64,000 nucleotides of DNA from JAUIAI01 sp041396685 (GCA_041396685.1 JAWKYD010000007.1:287663-351662); one strand, 5' to 3'; positions 8,346 through 17,506 are shown, numbered from the stretch's first letter. Notes: generated by a model from the sequence alone, not told the origin. A program made the numbers and translations.

Positions 8346-9941
8346 ATGTCCGGCATGCCCAGCTTCATCCTGTTCGTCACCGATCAGCATCGTGTCGACT
8401 ACTTCGGCTGCTACGGGCATCCGGTCGTGCGCACGCCGCACATCGATCGCATCGCCGCGGCCGGTTCGGTGTTCGAGCGCTGCTATGTCAACAGCCCGGT
8501 GTGCATGCCCAACCGCGCGAGCCTGATGACCGGCCGGGTTCCGGCCGCGCACGGCGTGATCCACAACGGCATCCCGTTGTCGACCGGGTCGGTCACCTTC
8601 GTCGATCTGCTGCGCGCGGCTGGCGTGCGCACCGCGCTGGTCGGCAAGAGCCATCTGCAGAACTTCACCGGCAAAGCACGGCTGATGCCCGAGCCGGGCA
8701 GTCCCGCGGGGCCCGGCCGCCAGCCGCCCGCCGACCTCGCGCAGGCCGAACGCGACTGGCGAAGTGGCCCGGCCTACGACAACGAAAGCCCCGCTCGCTG
8801 GAGCGATGTCGAGGCGCGCGTCGACACGCCGTTCTATGGCTTCGACCATGTCGAACTGGTGACCAACCACGGCGACGAAGTTGGTGGCGACTACCGGCGC
8901 TGGCTGCGCGAGCGCCGGCCTGACGCCGAGGCCTCGTTGATGGGCGAGGCCAACGGCCTGGCGCACGACTACGTCTGCCCGCAGGCGGTACGCACCGCCA
9001 TGCCGCCGCAGCTCTATTCGTCGGCCTACATCGGCGAACGTGCCGCGGCCTGGTTGGCCGACTGCCCGGCCGATGCGCCGTTCTTCCTGATGGTGTCGTT
9101 CCCCGACCCGCATCATCCTTTCAATCCGCCCGGGCACTACTGGGACATGTACCGCCCAGAGCAGTTCGAACGGCCGGCGGCATTCGTCGACGCGGGTTGG
9201 CAGGCGCCGCCGCACGTGCGCGCGATGATCACCGCGCGCGAGGCGGGCAAGGCCGTCACCGGTGGCCAGGCCGGCTTCGCCTGCAGCGAGCGTGAAGCGC
9301 TCGAGGCGCGCGCGCTCACGGCCGGCATGATCACCTGCATCGACGACGCGATCGGGCAGGTGATGGCGGCATTGAGCGCCAGCGGGCGTGCCGACGAGAC
9401 GGTCGTCATGCTCACCGCCGATCACGGCGATTACCTTGGGGATCATCGTCTGCTGCTCAAGGGTGTGCCGCAGTACGACACCATCACGCACGTGCCGCTG
9501 ATCGTCGCCGACCCGCAGCGAACCGATCAGGCGGCGCGCGTGTCGGCGCTTGCGCAGACCATCGACATCCCCGCCACCATCCTCGATCGCGCCGGGCTCG
9601 CGCCTTATCACGGCCTGCAGGGGCTCAGCCTGTTGCCCACGCTCGACGGCACCACCCGGGTGCGCGACGACGCGCTCGTGCAGTTCGACGGCCAGCGCCT
9701 GGTGCCGGGCACGAATCGCCAACAGCGCGCGCACACGCTGGTGCACGACCAGTGGCGCATGAGTCTTTACGACGGCGTGGCCTGGGGTGAGCTCTACGAT
9801 CTGCGGGCCGACCCGGGCGAGCTGGTCAATCTCTGGGACTCGGCTGCCCATGCCCAGGTTCGCGCCATGATGACCGAGCGCATGTTGCGTGCCGAGATCG
9901 CGGCCGTACAGCGGGTGCCGCTGGCCACCTCGCTGGCCTGA
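8346..9941 (+). CDS. Type I sulfatase / phosphonate monoester hydrolase-like, formylglycine-dependent
   Basis: 531 residues. The start ATG at 8346 opens directly into the family N-terminus F-V-T-D-Q-H-R-V-D. The maturation motif C-x-P-x-R is C-M-P-N-R with Cys53, which must be oxidised to formylglycine for activity. Metal-binding Asp/His residues lie in T-A-D-H-G-D-Y-L-G-D-H. No signal peptide is seen, so it appears cytoplasmic, as for phosphonate monoester hydrolases and choline-sulfatase-like enzymes rather than periplasmic polysaccharide sulfatases. No formylglycine-generating enzyme is encoded in the window. Upstream in-frame sequence overlaps the divergent gene and is not part of it. Confidence 0.9.
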   Translation: MSGMPSFILFVTDQHRVDYFGCYGHPVVRTPHIDRIAAAGSVFERCYVNSPVCMPNRASLMTGRVPAAHGVIHNGIPLSTGSVTFVDLLRAAGVRTALVGKSHLQNFTGKARLMPEPGSPAGPGRQPPADLAQAERDWRSGPAYDNESPARWSDVEARVDTPFYGFDHVELVTNHGDEVGGDYRRWLRERRPDAEASLMGEANGLAHDYVCPQAVRTAMPPQLYSSAYIGERAAAWLADCPADAPFFLMVSFPDPHHPFNPPGHYWDMYRPEQFERPAAFVDAGWQAPPHVRAMITAREAGKAVTGGQAGFACSEREALEARALTAGMITCIDDAIGQVMAALSASGRADETVVMLTADHGDYLGDHRLLLKGVPQYDTITHVPLIVADPQRTDQAARVSALAQTIDIPATILDRAGLAPYHGLQGLSLLPTLDGTTRVRDDALVQFDGQRLVPGTNRQQRAHTLVHDQWRMSLYDGVAWGELYDLRADPGELVNLWDSAAHAQVRAMMTERMLRAEIAAVQRVPLATSLA

Positions 9942-9995
9942 GCGGGTCGGCCAGGGGCCCGGTACGCCATCGGCAGGCGCGCCACCGGGGGCGGT

Positions 9996-10283
9996 TCACT
10001 TGAAGCGGTCTGCAGCTTCCTTGAACGCCTTGGCCATGTCTTCCCAGGCGGCCTCGGCACCATGGCGCATGGTCTCCCAGGCATCCGCGCTGGCGTGCTG
10101 CAGCGCCTTCATGCGTTCGAGAGCCTCTGCGCGCATGGCTCTGAGCTCGTCGAGCTGATGCTGGAACCTTGCCTGCATGTCGGCCGTGGCGTTCTCGGCC
10201 TGTGCCTCGAGGCGATCGATGTCGGCATTCCACTGGTCCAGCTTCGCCTTCATCTTCTCGACGGTCGCATCGCGATCGATCAT
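9996..10283 (-). CDS. Small charged coiled-coil protein
   Basis: 95 residues from the ATG at 10283, preceded by a GAGGAAG ribosome site; the longer upstream extension is Arg-rich and unlikely to be coding. The sequence is almost entirely helical with Glu/Lys/Ala-rich heptads, no cysteine and no membrane segment. It resembles small coiled-coil or stress-associated proteins of unknown function. Convergent with the sulfatase gene. Confidence 0.65.
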   Translation of the reverse strand: MIDRDATVEKMKAKLDQWNADIDRLEAQAENATADMQARFQHQLDELRAMRAEALERMKALQHASADAWETMRHGAEAAWEDMAKAFKEAADRFK

Positions 10284-10517
10284 GGCGTCTTCCTCACGGT
10301 GGCGGGGTGAACGGTCACGCCTGTGCGAACTTGCGCGGGCGGCGACGACATCATCACCGACGTCGCGCGGTTTGTATAGCGTAGCGCCTCGATGCCGTGC
10401 GGGACCACCCCGCATTCGTGGATCGGGTCTCCGTCGGGGCAAAATGGCATCACGCGAGTAAAACGCTCTTCATGGCCCGCGCAGCGGCGGCGCCCCGCTA
10501 CTTCAAGGAACCGCCCT

Positions 10518-11423
10518 ATGCGCGTCATCACCGAGAATCTCCAGTTTCCCGAGGGGCCGGTCGTACTCCCCGATGGTTCGCTGCTGGTCGTGGAGATTCG
10601 CCGCCAGACGCTGACCCACATCGAGCGCGACGGCCGCACCCGGGTCGTCGCCACCACCGGCGGCGGTCCCAACGGCGCGGCGCTCGGGCCCGATGGTGCG
10701 GTCTACATCTGCAACAACGGCGGTTTCAAGTGGCGCGAGTTTCAGGGCATGAGCCTGCCCGGTGCCGAGCCCGAAGACTACTCGGGCGGGCGAATCGAGC
10801 GGGTCGACCTCGACACCGGCCGAGTCGAGGTGCTCTACGACCGCTGCGGCGGACACCGCCTGCGTGGGCCCAATGACATCGTCTTCGACGCCCACGGCGG
10901 CTTCTGGTTCACCTCCCTCGGAAAACATCGCGCGCCCGATGCCGACAAGGGCGGCATCGACTATGCCAAGGCCGATGGTTCTTCGATCACTGAGGTGGTC
11001 TACCCGATGCAGCGCCCCAACGGCATCGGCCTGTCGCCCGATGGCAAGACTCTTTATGTGGCCGAGACCCTCACGTCACGCGTGTGGGCCTGGGACGTCA
11101 GCGCGCCCGGGCAACTGGCCCGTGCGCCGTTTCCGTCGCCAAACGGCGGGCGCCTGATCCACTCTCCCGACCGATATCGCTTGTTCGACTCGCTGGCGGT
11201 CGAACGCGATGGCAACGTGTGCGTCGCCACCTTGTTCGAGGGCGGCATCTCGGTGTGTTCGCCGGCCGGCGGCCTGGTCGAGTTCGTGCCCTTCGACGAT
11301 CCGTTCACCACCAACATCTGCTTCGGTGGCGACGACATGTGTACCGCGTACATCACGCTGTCGGGTACGGGGCGGCTGATCGAGATGCCGTGGCCGCGGC
11401 CCGGGCTGGTTTTGAACGCATGA
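10518..11423 (+). CDS. SMP-30/gluconolactonase-like beta-propeller hydrolase
   Basis: 301 residues from the ATG at 10518, with AAGGAA upstream. Family features: an early metal-binding Glu in F-P-E-G-P-V, Asn in R-G-P-N-D-I-V-F-D, Asn in R-P-N-G-I-G and Asp in F-D-S-L-A-V-E-R-D. These are the four expected metal ligands of six-bladed propeller lactonases. No signal peptide. Likely hydrolyses a sugar or other lactone. Convergent with the alpha/beta hydrolase gene at 11460; no other lactone-pathway gene is adjacent. Confidence 0.87.
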   Translation: MRVITENLQFPEGPVVLPDGSLLVVEIRRQTLTHIERDGRTRVVATTGGGPNGAALGPDGAVYICNNGGFKWREFQGMSLPGAEPEDYSGGRIERVDLDTGRVEVLYDRCGGHRLRGPNDIVFDAHGGFWFTSLGKHRAPDADKGGIDYAKADGSSITEVVYPMQRPNGIGLSPDGKTLYVAETLTSRVWAWDVSAPGQLARAPFPSPNGGRLIHSPDRYRLFDSLAVERDGNVCVATLFEGGISVCSPAGGLVEFVPFDDPFTTNICFGGDDMCTAYITLSGTGRLIEMPWPRPGLVLNA

Positions 11424-11459
11424 GGCCGGTGCTCGTACCCGGGCCTTGATGGCCGTGTC

Positions 11460-12251
11460 TCATATTCCCCGGGCGCTGAAGAAGCGTTCGATGTGCGCTG
11501 CGACCTCCAGCGGTCTCGTCATCGCCGGGAGGTGTCCCGATCCCTCCATCACCACCAACTCGCAGTCGGGAATCAGCGAGCTCAGATAGCGCATGTTTTC
11601 GATCCGTTGGAGCGGATCGAGTTCGCCGTGGATGACGAGGGCTGGCAGGCCGAGCTGCGGCAGGCGCTGCGCCCAGTCGATCGGCGTCTCGGGTACATCC
11701 GTAAACAGCTTGTCCGCTGCCTCGGGCGTGGCACGCCCGAGGATGTACAGGCCCCATCGCCGAATGTGCTCCATGTCGGGTTCCGGCGTGCAGCGCTCGA
11801 TGAACCACTGCATTCGCGCTTCATGTGTCTCGCCCGGCCATTGCGATGGGGGGACTCTCGGCACGGCGGGAAGATCCGGGCACTGAACCTCGCCGACACC
11901 GTTCAACAAGACGAGCCCCTGAAAACGCTGCGGATGCGCTTCGACGGCCCGCAAGGCCGTGACCGTGCCGCGTGAGAATCCAGCCATCACACAGCGCTCG
12001 ATGTCCAGCTCGTCCATGACCCGGAAGACGTCGTCGATCAGGGCGTCAGCCGTGATGCGCTCGACCGGCACCCGGGTGAGGCCAGCGCCGCGGTGGTCGT
12101 AGACGACCACACGCCAACCGGCACTCAGCGGTGCGAGCGTGGCGATCCAGTCTTCGACATTGCTGATCCACCCGCCGTGCGCCAGAAGCGTGCGGGGGCC
12201 GCTGCCGAAGCTCAGTGTGAAGACGCTGTTGCCATCGATGTTCAGGAACAT
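11460..12251 (-). CDS. Alpha/beta hydrolase
   Basis: 263 residues from the ATG at 12251, chosen because AGGAGG lies about 10 bp upstream. Catalytic triad is readable: nucleophile Ser in A-G-F-S-R-G, acid Asp in H-G-E-L-D-P, and His in G-S-G-H-L-P-A-M. An oxyanion region L-A-H-G-G-W-I-S-N is at residues about 24-32. Cytoplasmic. Substrate unknown; close in style to haloperoxidase/esterase-type hydrolases. Convergent with the lactonase-like gene, and divergent from the berberine-bridge-type oxidase gene beyond a 369-bp gap. Confidence 0.88.
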   Translation of the reverse strand: MFLNIDGNSVFTLSFGSGPRTLLAHGGWISNVEDWIATLAPLSAGWRVVVYDHRGAGLTRVPVERITADALIDDVFRVMDELDIERCVMAGFSRGTVTALRAVEAHPQRFQGLVLLNGVGEVQCPDLPAVPRVPPSQWPGETHEARMQWFIERCTPEPDMEHIRRWGLYILGRATPEAADKLFTDVPETPIDWAQRLPQLGLPALVIHGELDPLQRIENMRYLSSLIPDCELVVMEGSGHLPAMTRPLEVAAHIERFFSARGI

Positions 12252-12620
12252 ATCGGCATGGCCTCCTGGCCCTTTCTCTTTGGGGAAGGCTAGCACCGTC
12301 GTCGAACAATCGCATCGTGCGGATTGATGGCGCGGCGGGCTCCCGAGCGGCCGCCGTCGTTCGCGAGCAGGCGAGCGAACCGGTTCCCGAGTTGCGAGTC
12401 GTCCTGGGTTGCCCCCCGTAGTCAGAACGGCTGATGTGATGCCTTGGCGACATCGCTACGCTCGTGTTCCACCCCGGCAAAGTCAGGCCAGCGCATGCGC
12501 AAGGCCCACCGGAAGGCAGGGCAAACGAGTTCTCGATGCGGCCCGCAAGCGCACTTGCGGGCCCGCCATCGGCTCGACGCGGTTGTCCCTTTCATGCCGA
12601 ATACGGCAAGGAGCAGGATG
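12252..12620. other. 369-bp divergent intergenic region with a perfect 9-bp hairpin
   Basis: No supported gene. At 12541-12562 there is a perfect inverted repeat with arms GCCCGCAAG and CTTGCGGGC around a 4-nt loop, about 58 bp ahead of the oxidase start. No T-run follows, so it is more likely a regulatory or leader structure than a terminator. Promoters for both divergent genes must lie here. Confidence 0.45.
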
Positions 12621-14039
12621 ATGTCTGATGACTCGATGTCTGGCCTGAAAGCGTCTCTGCGCGGCGCACTGATCACGCGTGACGATACGGAGGCCTTTGC
12701 CGCGGCGCGATCGCGCGGCTGGAACCGGGATCTGAACACGCGCATGAACCCACTGGCTTTCGTGGTCGCATCGGGTGTTCGCGACATCGTGACCACGGTA
12801 TCGCACTGTCGCGACAACGGCATCCCGATTGCCGTCCGGGGAAAGGGCGCGCATTCACCGTACGGCATGGCCGACGATGCCATCGTCATCGATCTCATGC
12901 GCATGACGGCCGTTCGCATCGATCCGGTCGCGAAGCTGGCCTACATTCAGGCGGGGGCCGACGGCGGCGACGTCGACCACGAAGCGGCCTTGCACGGCCT
13001 GGTCTGCATAACCGGCACGGTCTCTCACACCGGCTTTGCCGGGGTCGCGCTCGGCGGGGGGCTGGGTCACCTGAGCCGCTGGCTCGGTGCCGTCGTCGAC
13101 AGCATCGTCGGCTACGAGATGGTCACCGCGACGGGGCAGGTCGTTCGTGTCGACCAGGAGCGCGACGCCGAGCTCTTCTGGGGCATGCGTGGCAATGGTG
13201 CCAGTTTCGGCATCGTGACGGAGTTCGTGGTCCGGCTACACGATATGCCCGGTGGCGGCATCATCCGCAGCGCGCCGATTCTGTGGCCCGACGTCAAGGC
13301 CAAGGATGTCATGGGCGCATGGATGGAGCGCATCCTTCGCCCCGGCCGCAAGGAAACCGAGACGCTCCAGTTCGCATTCCTGCACTCGCCCGATGGTCAC
13401 CCCGTGTGCGGCATCGTTCCGTTCATCGTCGGCGAGAGCGAATCCGATGCCACGGCCGCCTGCGACGAACTTGCCGACTATGCCGGCGGCGCGCTGGTAC
13501 GCCAGGACATGCAGCTTCCGTACACGGCGATTCAGGCGGCCCTGGACGGTTGCTTTCCGTTCGGTGCCAACTACTGGGACAAGGGCGTGTTCATCGACTG
13601 GGATCCCCGGGATTCGGATGCGGCCGCGGCCATCGTCGACGCGGCGGTCGCACAGTGGAGCGAAAAGCCGTCTTTCGCCTCGAAACTGTCGACCATGGTG
13701 CTCTTCTTCGAGGTCAACGGTGCGGTCAACCGTGCGGATCCGGCGTCGACCTCGTTCGCCGGCCGTCAGGGCCGGCTGTGGTGCACCGCGCTGACCAGTT
13801 GGCCCGATGACGACCCGGCGCAGCGTGCGGCGAGCAAGCAGTGGTGCGACGCGCTCGTCGACAGGCTGAGCCGCTATCGCGTCACCACCTATCTCAACAA
13901 CGCCATGCCCGAAAGCGACGCCGATATGCTGCAGGTGTTTCCCGAGGAGACCATCCGCCGGCTGCGGGCCCTGAAGGAGCAACACGACCCGGGCAACCTG
14001 TTCAGGATGGGGGCCTGGCAGTACGAAGCGAACAAATAG
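12621..14039 (+). CDS. FAD-linked oxidase, berberine-bridge-enzyme type
   Basis: About 472 residues. Tandem ATGs lie at 12618 and 12621; AAGGAG at 12608-12613 favours the second. N-terminal FAD-binding (PCMH-type) domain includes V-R-G-K-G-A-H-S, whose His is the expected site of covalent flavin attachment, and G-V-A-L-G-G-G-L-G-H-L. The C-terminus has the BBE motif with H-D-P-G-N-L-F. Such enzymes oxidise alcohols, sugars or amines with oxygen. No signal peptide in the chosen form. Cys in G-L-V-C-I-T-G could be a second flavin link, but the context is atypical. Monocistronic. Confidence 0.85.
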   Translation: MSDDSMSGLKASLRGALITRDDTEAFAAARSRGWNRDLNTRMNPLAFVVASGVRDIVTTVSHCRDNGIPIAVRGKGAHSPYGMADDAIVIDLMRMTAVRIDPVAKLAYIQAGADGGDVDHEAALHGLVCITGTVSHTGFAGVALGGGLGHLSRWLGAVVDSIVGYEMVTATGQVVRVDQERDAELFWGMRGNGASFGIVTEFVVRLHDMPGGGIIRSAPILWPDVKAKDVMGAWMERILRPGRKETETLQFAFLHSPDGHPVCGIVPFIVGESESDATAACDELADYAGGALVRQDMQLPYTAIQAALDGCFPFGANYWDKGVFIDWDPRDSDAAAAIVDAAVAQWSEKPSFASKLSTMVLFFEVNGAVNRADPASTSFAGRQGRLWCTALTSWPDDDPAQRAASKQWCDALVDRLSRYRVTTYLNNAMPESDADMLQVFPEETIRRLRALKEQHDPGNLFRMGAWQYEANK

Positions 14040-14237
14040 CGGTTCCGAGAGGCCGCGGTTTTCCAGTGGTCGTGAACGGCCGTCGCTCCGATCTCGGTCG
14101 AGACGGCTGCAGTCATGGGGTAGAGGGCCGGCCGGCACGAAACCGCCGGCCGTGCCGGTAGGGTATCGTCATCGGTCGGTGCAACTGACGCTCTGGCGAT
14201 CGTCGCACCGTCACGCCTCGAAAAGCGACCCGATGCC

Positions 14238-14660
14238 ATGGCCGAGAACAAGACTGCCCCCACCGATGCAAGCGTGGACGCAATCATCGCGTCACGGGCA
14301 AGCGCGCAGCAGCGCGACGATCTCGTCGTGCTGCAGGCGATGCTGAGCAGAGTCACCGGTCAGCCTCCGGTCATTTGGGGACGGAGCATGATCGGCTACG
14401 GCGCCTACCGCTACCGCTATGAGAGTGGTCGCACCGGGACCGCGCCGGTCGTCGGCCTGACGATACTCAGGCGGGAGTTCGCCCTTCATCTGGCGCCTTA
14501 TTGGGAGGGTGCCGAGCCGTTCCTGCGCGCGCTCGGGCCGCATCGCATGGGCAAAGGCTGTCTCTACGTGCGCCGCTTGTCCGAGATCGATCTGGCTGTG
14601 CTGGAGGATCTGATCACCGGTTCGATAGCCGAACTGGCGCGTCGCTACGGCGGCGAGTAA
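14238..14660 (+). CDS. DUF1801 domain protein (YdhG-like)
   Basis: 140 residues, full length for DUF1801 proteins. The diagnostic central block V-I-W-G-R-S-M-I-G-Y-G-A-Y-R-Y is present, followed by the T-G-T-A-P-V-V-G-L strand. The family is small and cytoplasmic with a YdhG-like fold and no assigned reaction. The ATG at 14238 has only a weak ribosome site. It stands alone between the oxidase and the HupE gene. Confidence 0.85.
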   Translation: MAENKTAPTDASVDAIIASRASAQQRDDLVVLQAMLSRVTGQPPVIWGRSMIGYGAYRYRYESGRTGTAPVVGLTILRREFALHLAPYWEGAEPFLRALGPHRMGKGCLYVRRLSEIDLAVLEDLITGSIAELARRYGGE

Positions 14661-14824
14661 CGGCGGGGCGGTTTCGTGCATCCAATCGGGGCGTTGCGGC
14701 ACTATTGCATTCTGGCGCCACGCCCCGAGTGATGCGAATGGCCGAAGCGTTCTCATGACCTGGATCGGCGCGGTCCGTCGCCGATATTGGGTCGTCAATC
14801 TCATCGACGCGTAGGAGTTCGAAG

Positions 14825-15412
14825 ATGTCATTTTCCAAGACCCCGGTCATTGCCGGGATGCTTCTGGTTGCTGCCAGCACCGCGGTTGCCCACGAGGGGG
14901 CTGGCGTCGGTGGCGGGCTCGTCAGTGGATTCCTGCATCCGATCCTTGGTTGGGATCATGTCGTGGCCATGGTCGCGGTCGGGCTCTGGGGGGCCTTCCT
15001 GGGCACACCGGCGATCTGGATCCTGCCCGTGGTCTTCCCGCTCGTGATGGCATTCGGGGGTGCGCTGGGCGTGATCGGGGCGCCCGTACCGGCGGTGGAG
15101 ACGGGCATTGCGGCCTCGGCGGTGGTGTTGGGCGCCATGGTCGCCCTGGCGGCGCGACCCCCGTTGTGGATCGCGGCGGTCATCGTCGCGGCGTTCGCGA
15201 TTTTTCACGGCCACGCGCACGGCACGGAACTGCCCGAGGCGGCGAGCCCGCTCGCCTTCAGCATCGGGTTCGTGGTTGCGACCGGCCTGCTTCATTTGTG
15301 CGGCATCGCGTTTGGTCTGATCGTTCGCTGGCCGGCCGGCAGGGTTGCGGTCCGGGCCGGTGGCGGAATGATCGCGCTGGCCGGCCTGGGGTTTCTGTCC
15401 GGCGCGCTTTGA
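14825..15412 (+). CDS. hupE: HupE/UreJ family membrane protein (probable Ni/Co permease)
   Basis: 195 residues with a cleavable signal (residues 1-22, A-V-A cleavage) leaving His at the mature N-terminus, then about six membrane segments. Family motifs are H-P-I-L-G-W-D-H near residue 38 and F-H-G-H-A-H-G-T-E near residue 127, whose His residues are expected to bind nickel or cobalt. A TAGGAG ribosome site precedes the ATG. The stop overlaps a possible TTG start of a second HupE-like gene. No hydrogenase or urease gene is in the window, so it may feed metal to enzymes encoded elsewhere. Confidence 0.88.
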   Translation: MSFSKTPVIAGMLLVAASTAVAHEGAGVGGGLVSGFLHPILGWDHVVAMVAVGLWGAFLGTPAIWILPVVFPLVMAFGGALGVIGAPVPAVETGIAASAVVLGAMVALAARPPLWIAAVIVAAFAIFHGHAHGTELPEAASPLAFSIGFVVATGLLHLCGIAFGLIVRWPAGRVAVRAGGGMIALAGLGFLSGAL

Positions 15413-16047
15413 ACGGGGCGGCGGCCACCGGGCGTATCCGACGGCCGAAACCGGGGCGGCGGCTAGGCCGCCTCGCCGCCATGGCATGGGCAGTGCCCGA
15501 GATCGCCGTTGCACACAGCCCGATCGAGGGCGTCAACGACTTCTACAACGGGTTGCTGCACCCTGTCTTCGTGCCGGCGCACCTGATGCTGCTGGTGGGT
15601 TTGGGATTGTTTCTCGGGCTGCAGGGGTACCGGCGGGTCGAGGCCGCCCTGCCGGTTTTCTTCGTCGCGACCGTCGTTGGTCTGATGGCGAGCACCGTCG
15701 GGGGCGGCATGGCGACGGAGACCATCGTTCTGATCTGGGCCGTGCTTGTCGGCCTGCTCATTGCTGCGGCGCCCACACTGGCACCGGCGTGGAGCTGGGC
15801 CGTCGCCGCCGTTGCCGGCGTAGTGCTGGGCTTCGATTCGGCGCAGACGGAACTTTCCGGCAGGCCCCTGATCATGGCCTTGGCCGGCAGCGGGGTGGGC
15901 ATCTGTTTGTTGCCGCTGTACCCAATGATGCTGGTCGGCCGCTTCGCTGAAGTGACCTGGCTGAGAATCGGCGTCAGAATCATCGGTTCCTGGATCGCGG
16001 CCAGCGCCTTGTTGACGCTGGCGCTGTCGCTGGTTTCAACACGGTAA
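15409..16047 (+). CDS. HupE/UreJ-like second membrane protein
   Basis: The conserved part starts around A-H-S-P-I-E-G, followed by L-L-H-P-V-F-V-P-A-H-L and about five to six membrane segments, as in the second type of HupE/UreJ-like accessory protein. Two starts are possible: TTG at 15409, overlapping the HupE stop and supplying a full Arg-rich signal peptide, or ATG at 15481, which leaves a very short signal. I prefer 15409 because it gives a normal signal sequence and translational coupling, but this is not certain. It would work beside HupE in metal uptake. Confidence 0.7.
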   Translation: MNGAAATGRIRRPKPGRRLGRLAAMAWAVPEIAVAHSPIEGVNDFYNGLLHPVFVPAHLMLLVGLGLFLGLQGYRRVEAALPVFFVATVVGLMASTVGGGMATETIVLIWAVLVGLLIAAAPTLAPAWSWAVAAVAGVVLGFDSAQTELSGRPLIMALAGSGVGICLLPLYPMMLVGRFAEVTWLRIGVRIIGSWIAASALLTLALSLVSTR

Positions 16048-16088
16048 GCTTCTTTACCGACCGATTTCACCGTCCGAGGGATACGGTC

Positions 16089-16586
16089 ATGGCATACGAC
16101 GAGGCACTCGCCCAGCGCATCCGCGAAGCGCTCGACGGCGACCCGGCGCTGACCGAGAAGAAGATGTTCGGCGGGCTCGCGTTCATGCACCGGGGTCTTA
16201 TGTTCGTCGGGGTGTCCGGCACCCGGCTGATGGCCCGTGTCGGCGCTGCGCAATACGCCGATTCGCTCGCGCGCGAGCATGTCCGCGAAATGGATTTCAC
16301 CGGCCGGCCGATGAATGGCTATGTGTACGTCGAGCCGGCGGGGTTGACGGACGACGGGCTGCAGTTCTGGGTGCAGCGTTGCAAGGCGTTCGTGATGACG
16401 CTGCCGGCGAAGGCCGCGAGGCCGGCGACAGCAGCGAAGACCGCGAAGTCCGCGAAGGGCGAGACGGCCGCGAAGGCCGAGAAGGGCGAGAAGTCCGTGA
16501 AGCTTACAAACTCCGCGAAGCCGGCGGCGAAGGGGACGAAGCCCGCCACGCCGCCAGCGGCCGCGAAGAAACGCAGGCCGGCGTAG
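16089..16586 (+). CDS. TfoX N-terminal domain protein with a Lys/Ala-rich tail
   Basis: 165 residues. Residues 1-105 form the TfoX/Sxy N-terminal fold (K-K-M-F-G-G-L-A-F-M and W-V-Q-R-C). Residues 106-165 are a low-complexity tail of Lys, Ala, Thr and Pro ending K-K-R-R-P-A, which is likely disordered and able to bind nucleic acid. The C-terminal TfoX domain of enterobacterial competence regulators is absent, as in many stand-alone proteins of this family. Role unknown. A GAGGG ribosome site precedes the ATG. Confidence 0.85.
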   Translation: MAYDEALAQRIREALDGDPALTEKKMFGGLAFMHRGLMFVGVSGTRLMARVGAAQYADSLAREHVREMDFTGRPMNGYVYVEPAGLTDDGLQFWVQRCKAFVMTLPAKAARPATAAKTAKSAKGETAAKAEKGEKSVKLTNSAKPAAKGTKPATPPAAAKKRRPA

Positions 16587-16624
16587 CGAGCGCCCGAGAG
16601 GCAGCGATCGCCCGCCTGGCCTTG

Positions 16625-17011
16625 TCAGTCCTGGCGGGCATCCTCGCCGACTTCCACCACGGGCATGAAACCCCCGAAGATCAGCCGCTTGCCATCGAAG
16701 GGCATCGGGTTCTTTTCCGGATTCATGCGCTCGTCTTTGAAGTCGGGCGACATCATTTTCTTGAAGGCCGCATCGCGGGTGGCCTTGTCCGGCCATTCGA
16801 TCCACGAAAACACGATCGTCTCGTCTTCCTTGGCCTGCACGGCACGCCGGAAATCGGTCAGCTTGCCGTCCGGCACATCGTCGCCCCAGCATTCGAGCAC
16901 GCGCTTGGCGCCCAGGTCGATGAACACACCGTCGCCCATTTTGGCGTGGTCGATGAACTTCTGTTTGTTGGCCGTGGGCACGGCAATCACGAATCCGTCT
17001 ACGTAGCTCAT
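16625..17011 (-). CDS. DUF1428 family protein
   Basis: 128 residues, typical for DUF1428. Diagnostic blocks: M-S-Y-V-D-G-F-V-I-A-V-P at the start, the W-G-D-D-V-P-D-G-K segment, and the G-F-M-P-V-V-E region near the end. Such small proteins adopt a dimeric ferredoxin-like fold; the reaction is unknown. It is the last gene of the TetR-controlled minus-strand operon, 12 bp after the VOC gene, with its own GGAG ribosome site. Confidence 0.9.
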   Translation of the reverse strand: MSYVDGFVIAVPTANKQKFIDHAKMGDGVFIDLGAKRVLECWGDDVPDGKLTDFRRAVQAKEDETIVFSWIEWPDKATRDAAFKKMMSPDFKDERMNPEKNPMPFDGKRLIFGGFMPVVEVGEDARQD

Positions 17012-17023
17012 GTCGGTTCTCCG

Positions 17024-17506
17024 TCAGGAAGCGTTGGCCGCCGCCTCGACGGCGGCAATGTCGATCTTTCGCATGGTCATCATCGATTGCATCGCTCGTC
17101 GTGCCGTGTCACGGTCGGCGTGCGTGGTCAGTTCGAGCAGGCGTCGGGGCGTGATCTGCCAGGAAAAGCCCCAGCTATCCTTGCACCAGCCGCATGCGCT
17201 TTCCGCGCCGCCGCTGCCGACGATCGCGTCCCAGTATCGGTCCGTTTCTTCCTGGCTGTCGGTCAACACCATGAAGCTGACGGATTCATTCGGCTTGAAG
17301 TTCGGCCCGCCGTTCAGGCCGACGAAGGGCCTCCCCAGGACCGTGAATTCGACGGTCAGTTCATTGCCCTCGCTGCCACCCGGATAGTCCGACGCGGCGG
17401 CGTGTGCGGAGCCGATGTGGCTGTCGGGGAAGGTGTCGGCATAGAACCTGGCCGCATTCATGGCTTCGCCGTGGTCGAACCACAGGCAGGTGACGAGTTC
17501 GGTCAT
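17024..17506 (-). CDS. VOC-fold protein, PhnB/3-demethylubiquinone methyltransferase-like
   Basis: 160 residues with the paired beta-alpha-beta-beta-beta modules of the VOC (glyoxalase/PhnB) superfamily. Typical blocks: C-L-W-F-D near the start, the A-A-R-F-Y helix, and a central F-M-V-L-T strand. The C-G-W-C-K-D-S-W-G region is characteristic of the PhnB-like subgroup. No enzyme activity can be assigned. Third gene of the operon TetR - SRPBCC - VOC - DUF1428, a set often associated in proteobacteria. Confidence 0.88.
   Translation of the reverse strand: MTELVTCLWFDHGEAMNAARFYADTFPDSHIGSAHAAASDYPGGSEGNELTVEFTVLGRPFVGLNGGPNFKPNESVSFMVLTDSQEETDRYWDAIVGSGGAESACGWCKDSWGFSWQITPRRLLELTTHADRDTARRAMQSMMTMRKIDIAAVEAAANAS

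Noticed and set aside
8304..9851. 515-codon minus-strand frame opposite the sulfatase
   Set aside because: Shadow frame; the plus strand carries all sulfatase motifs.
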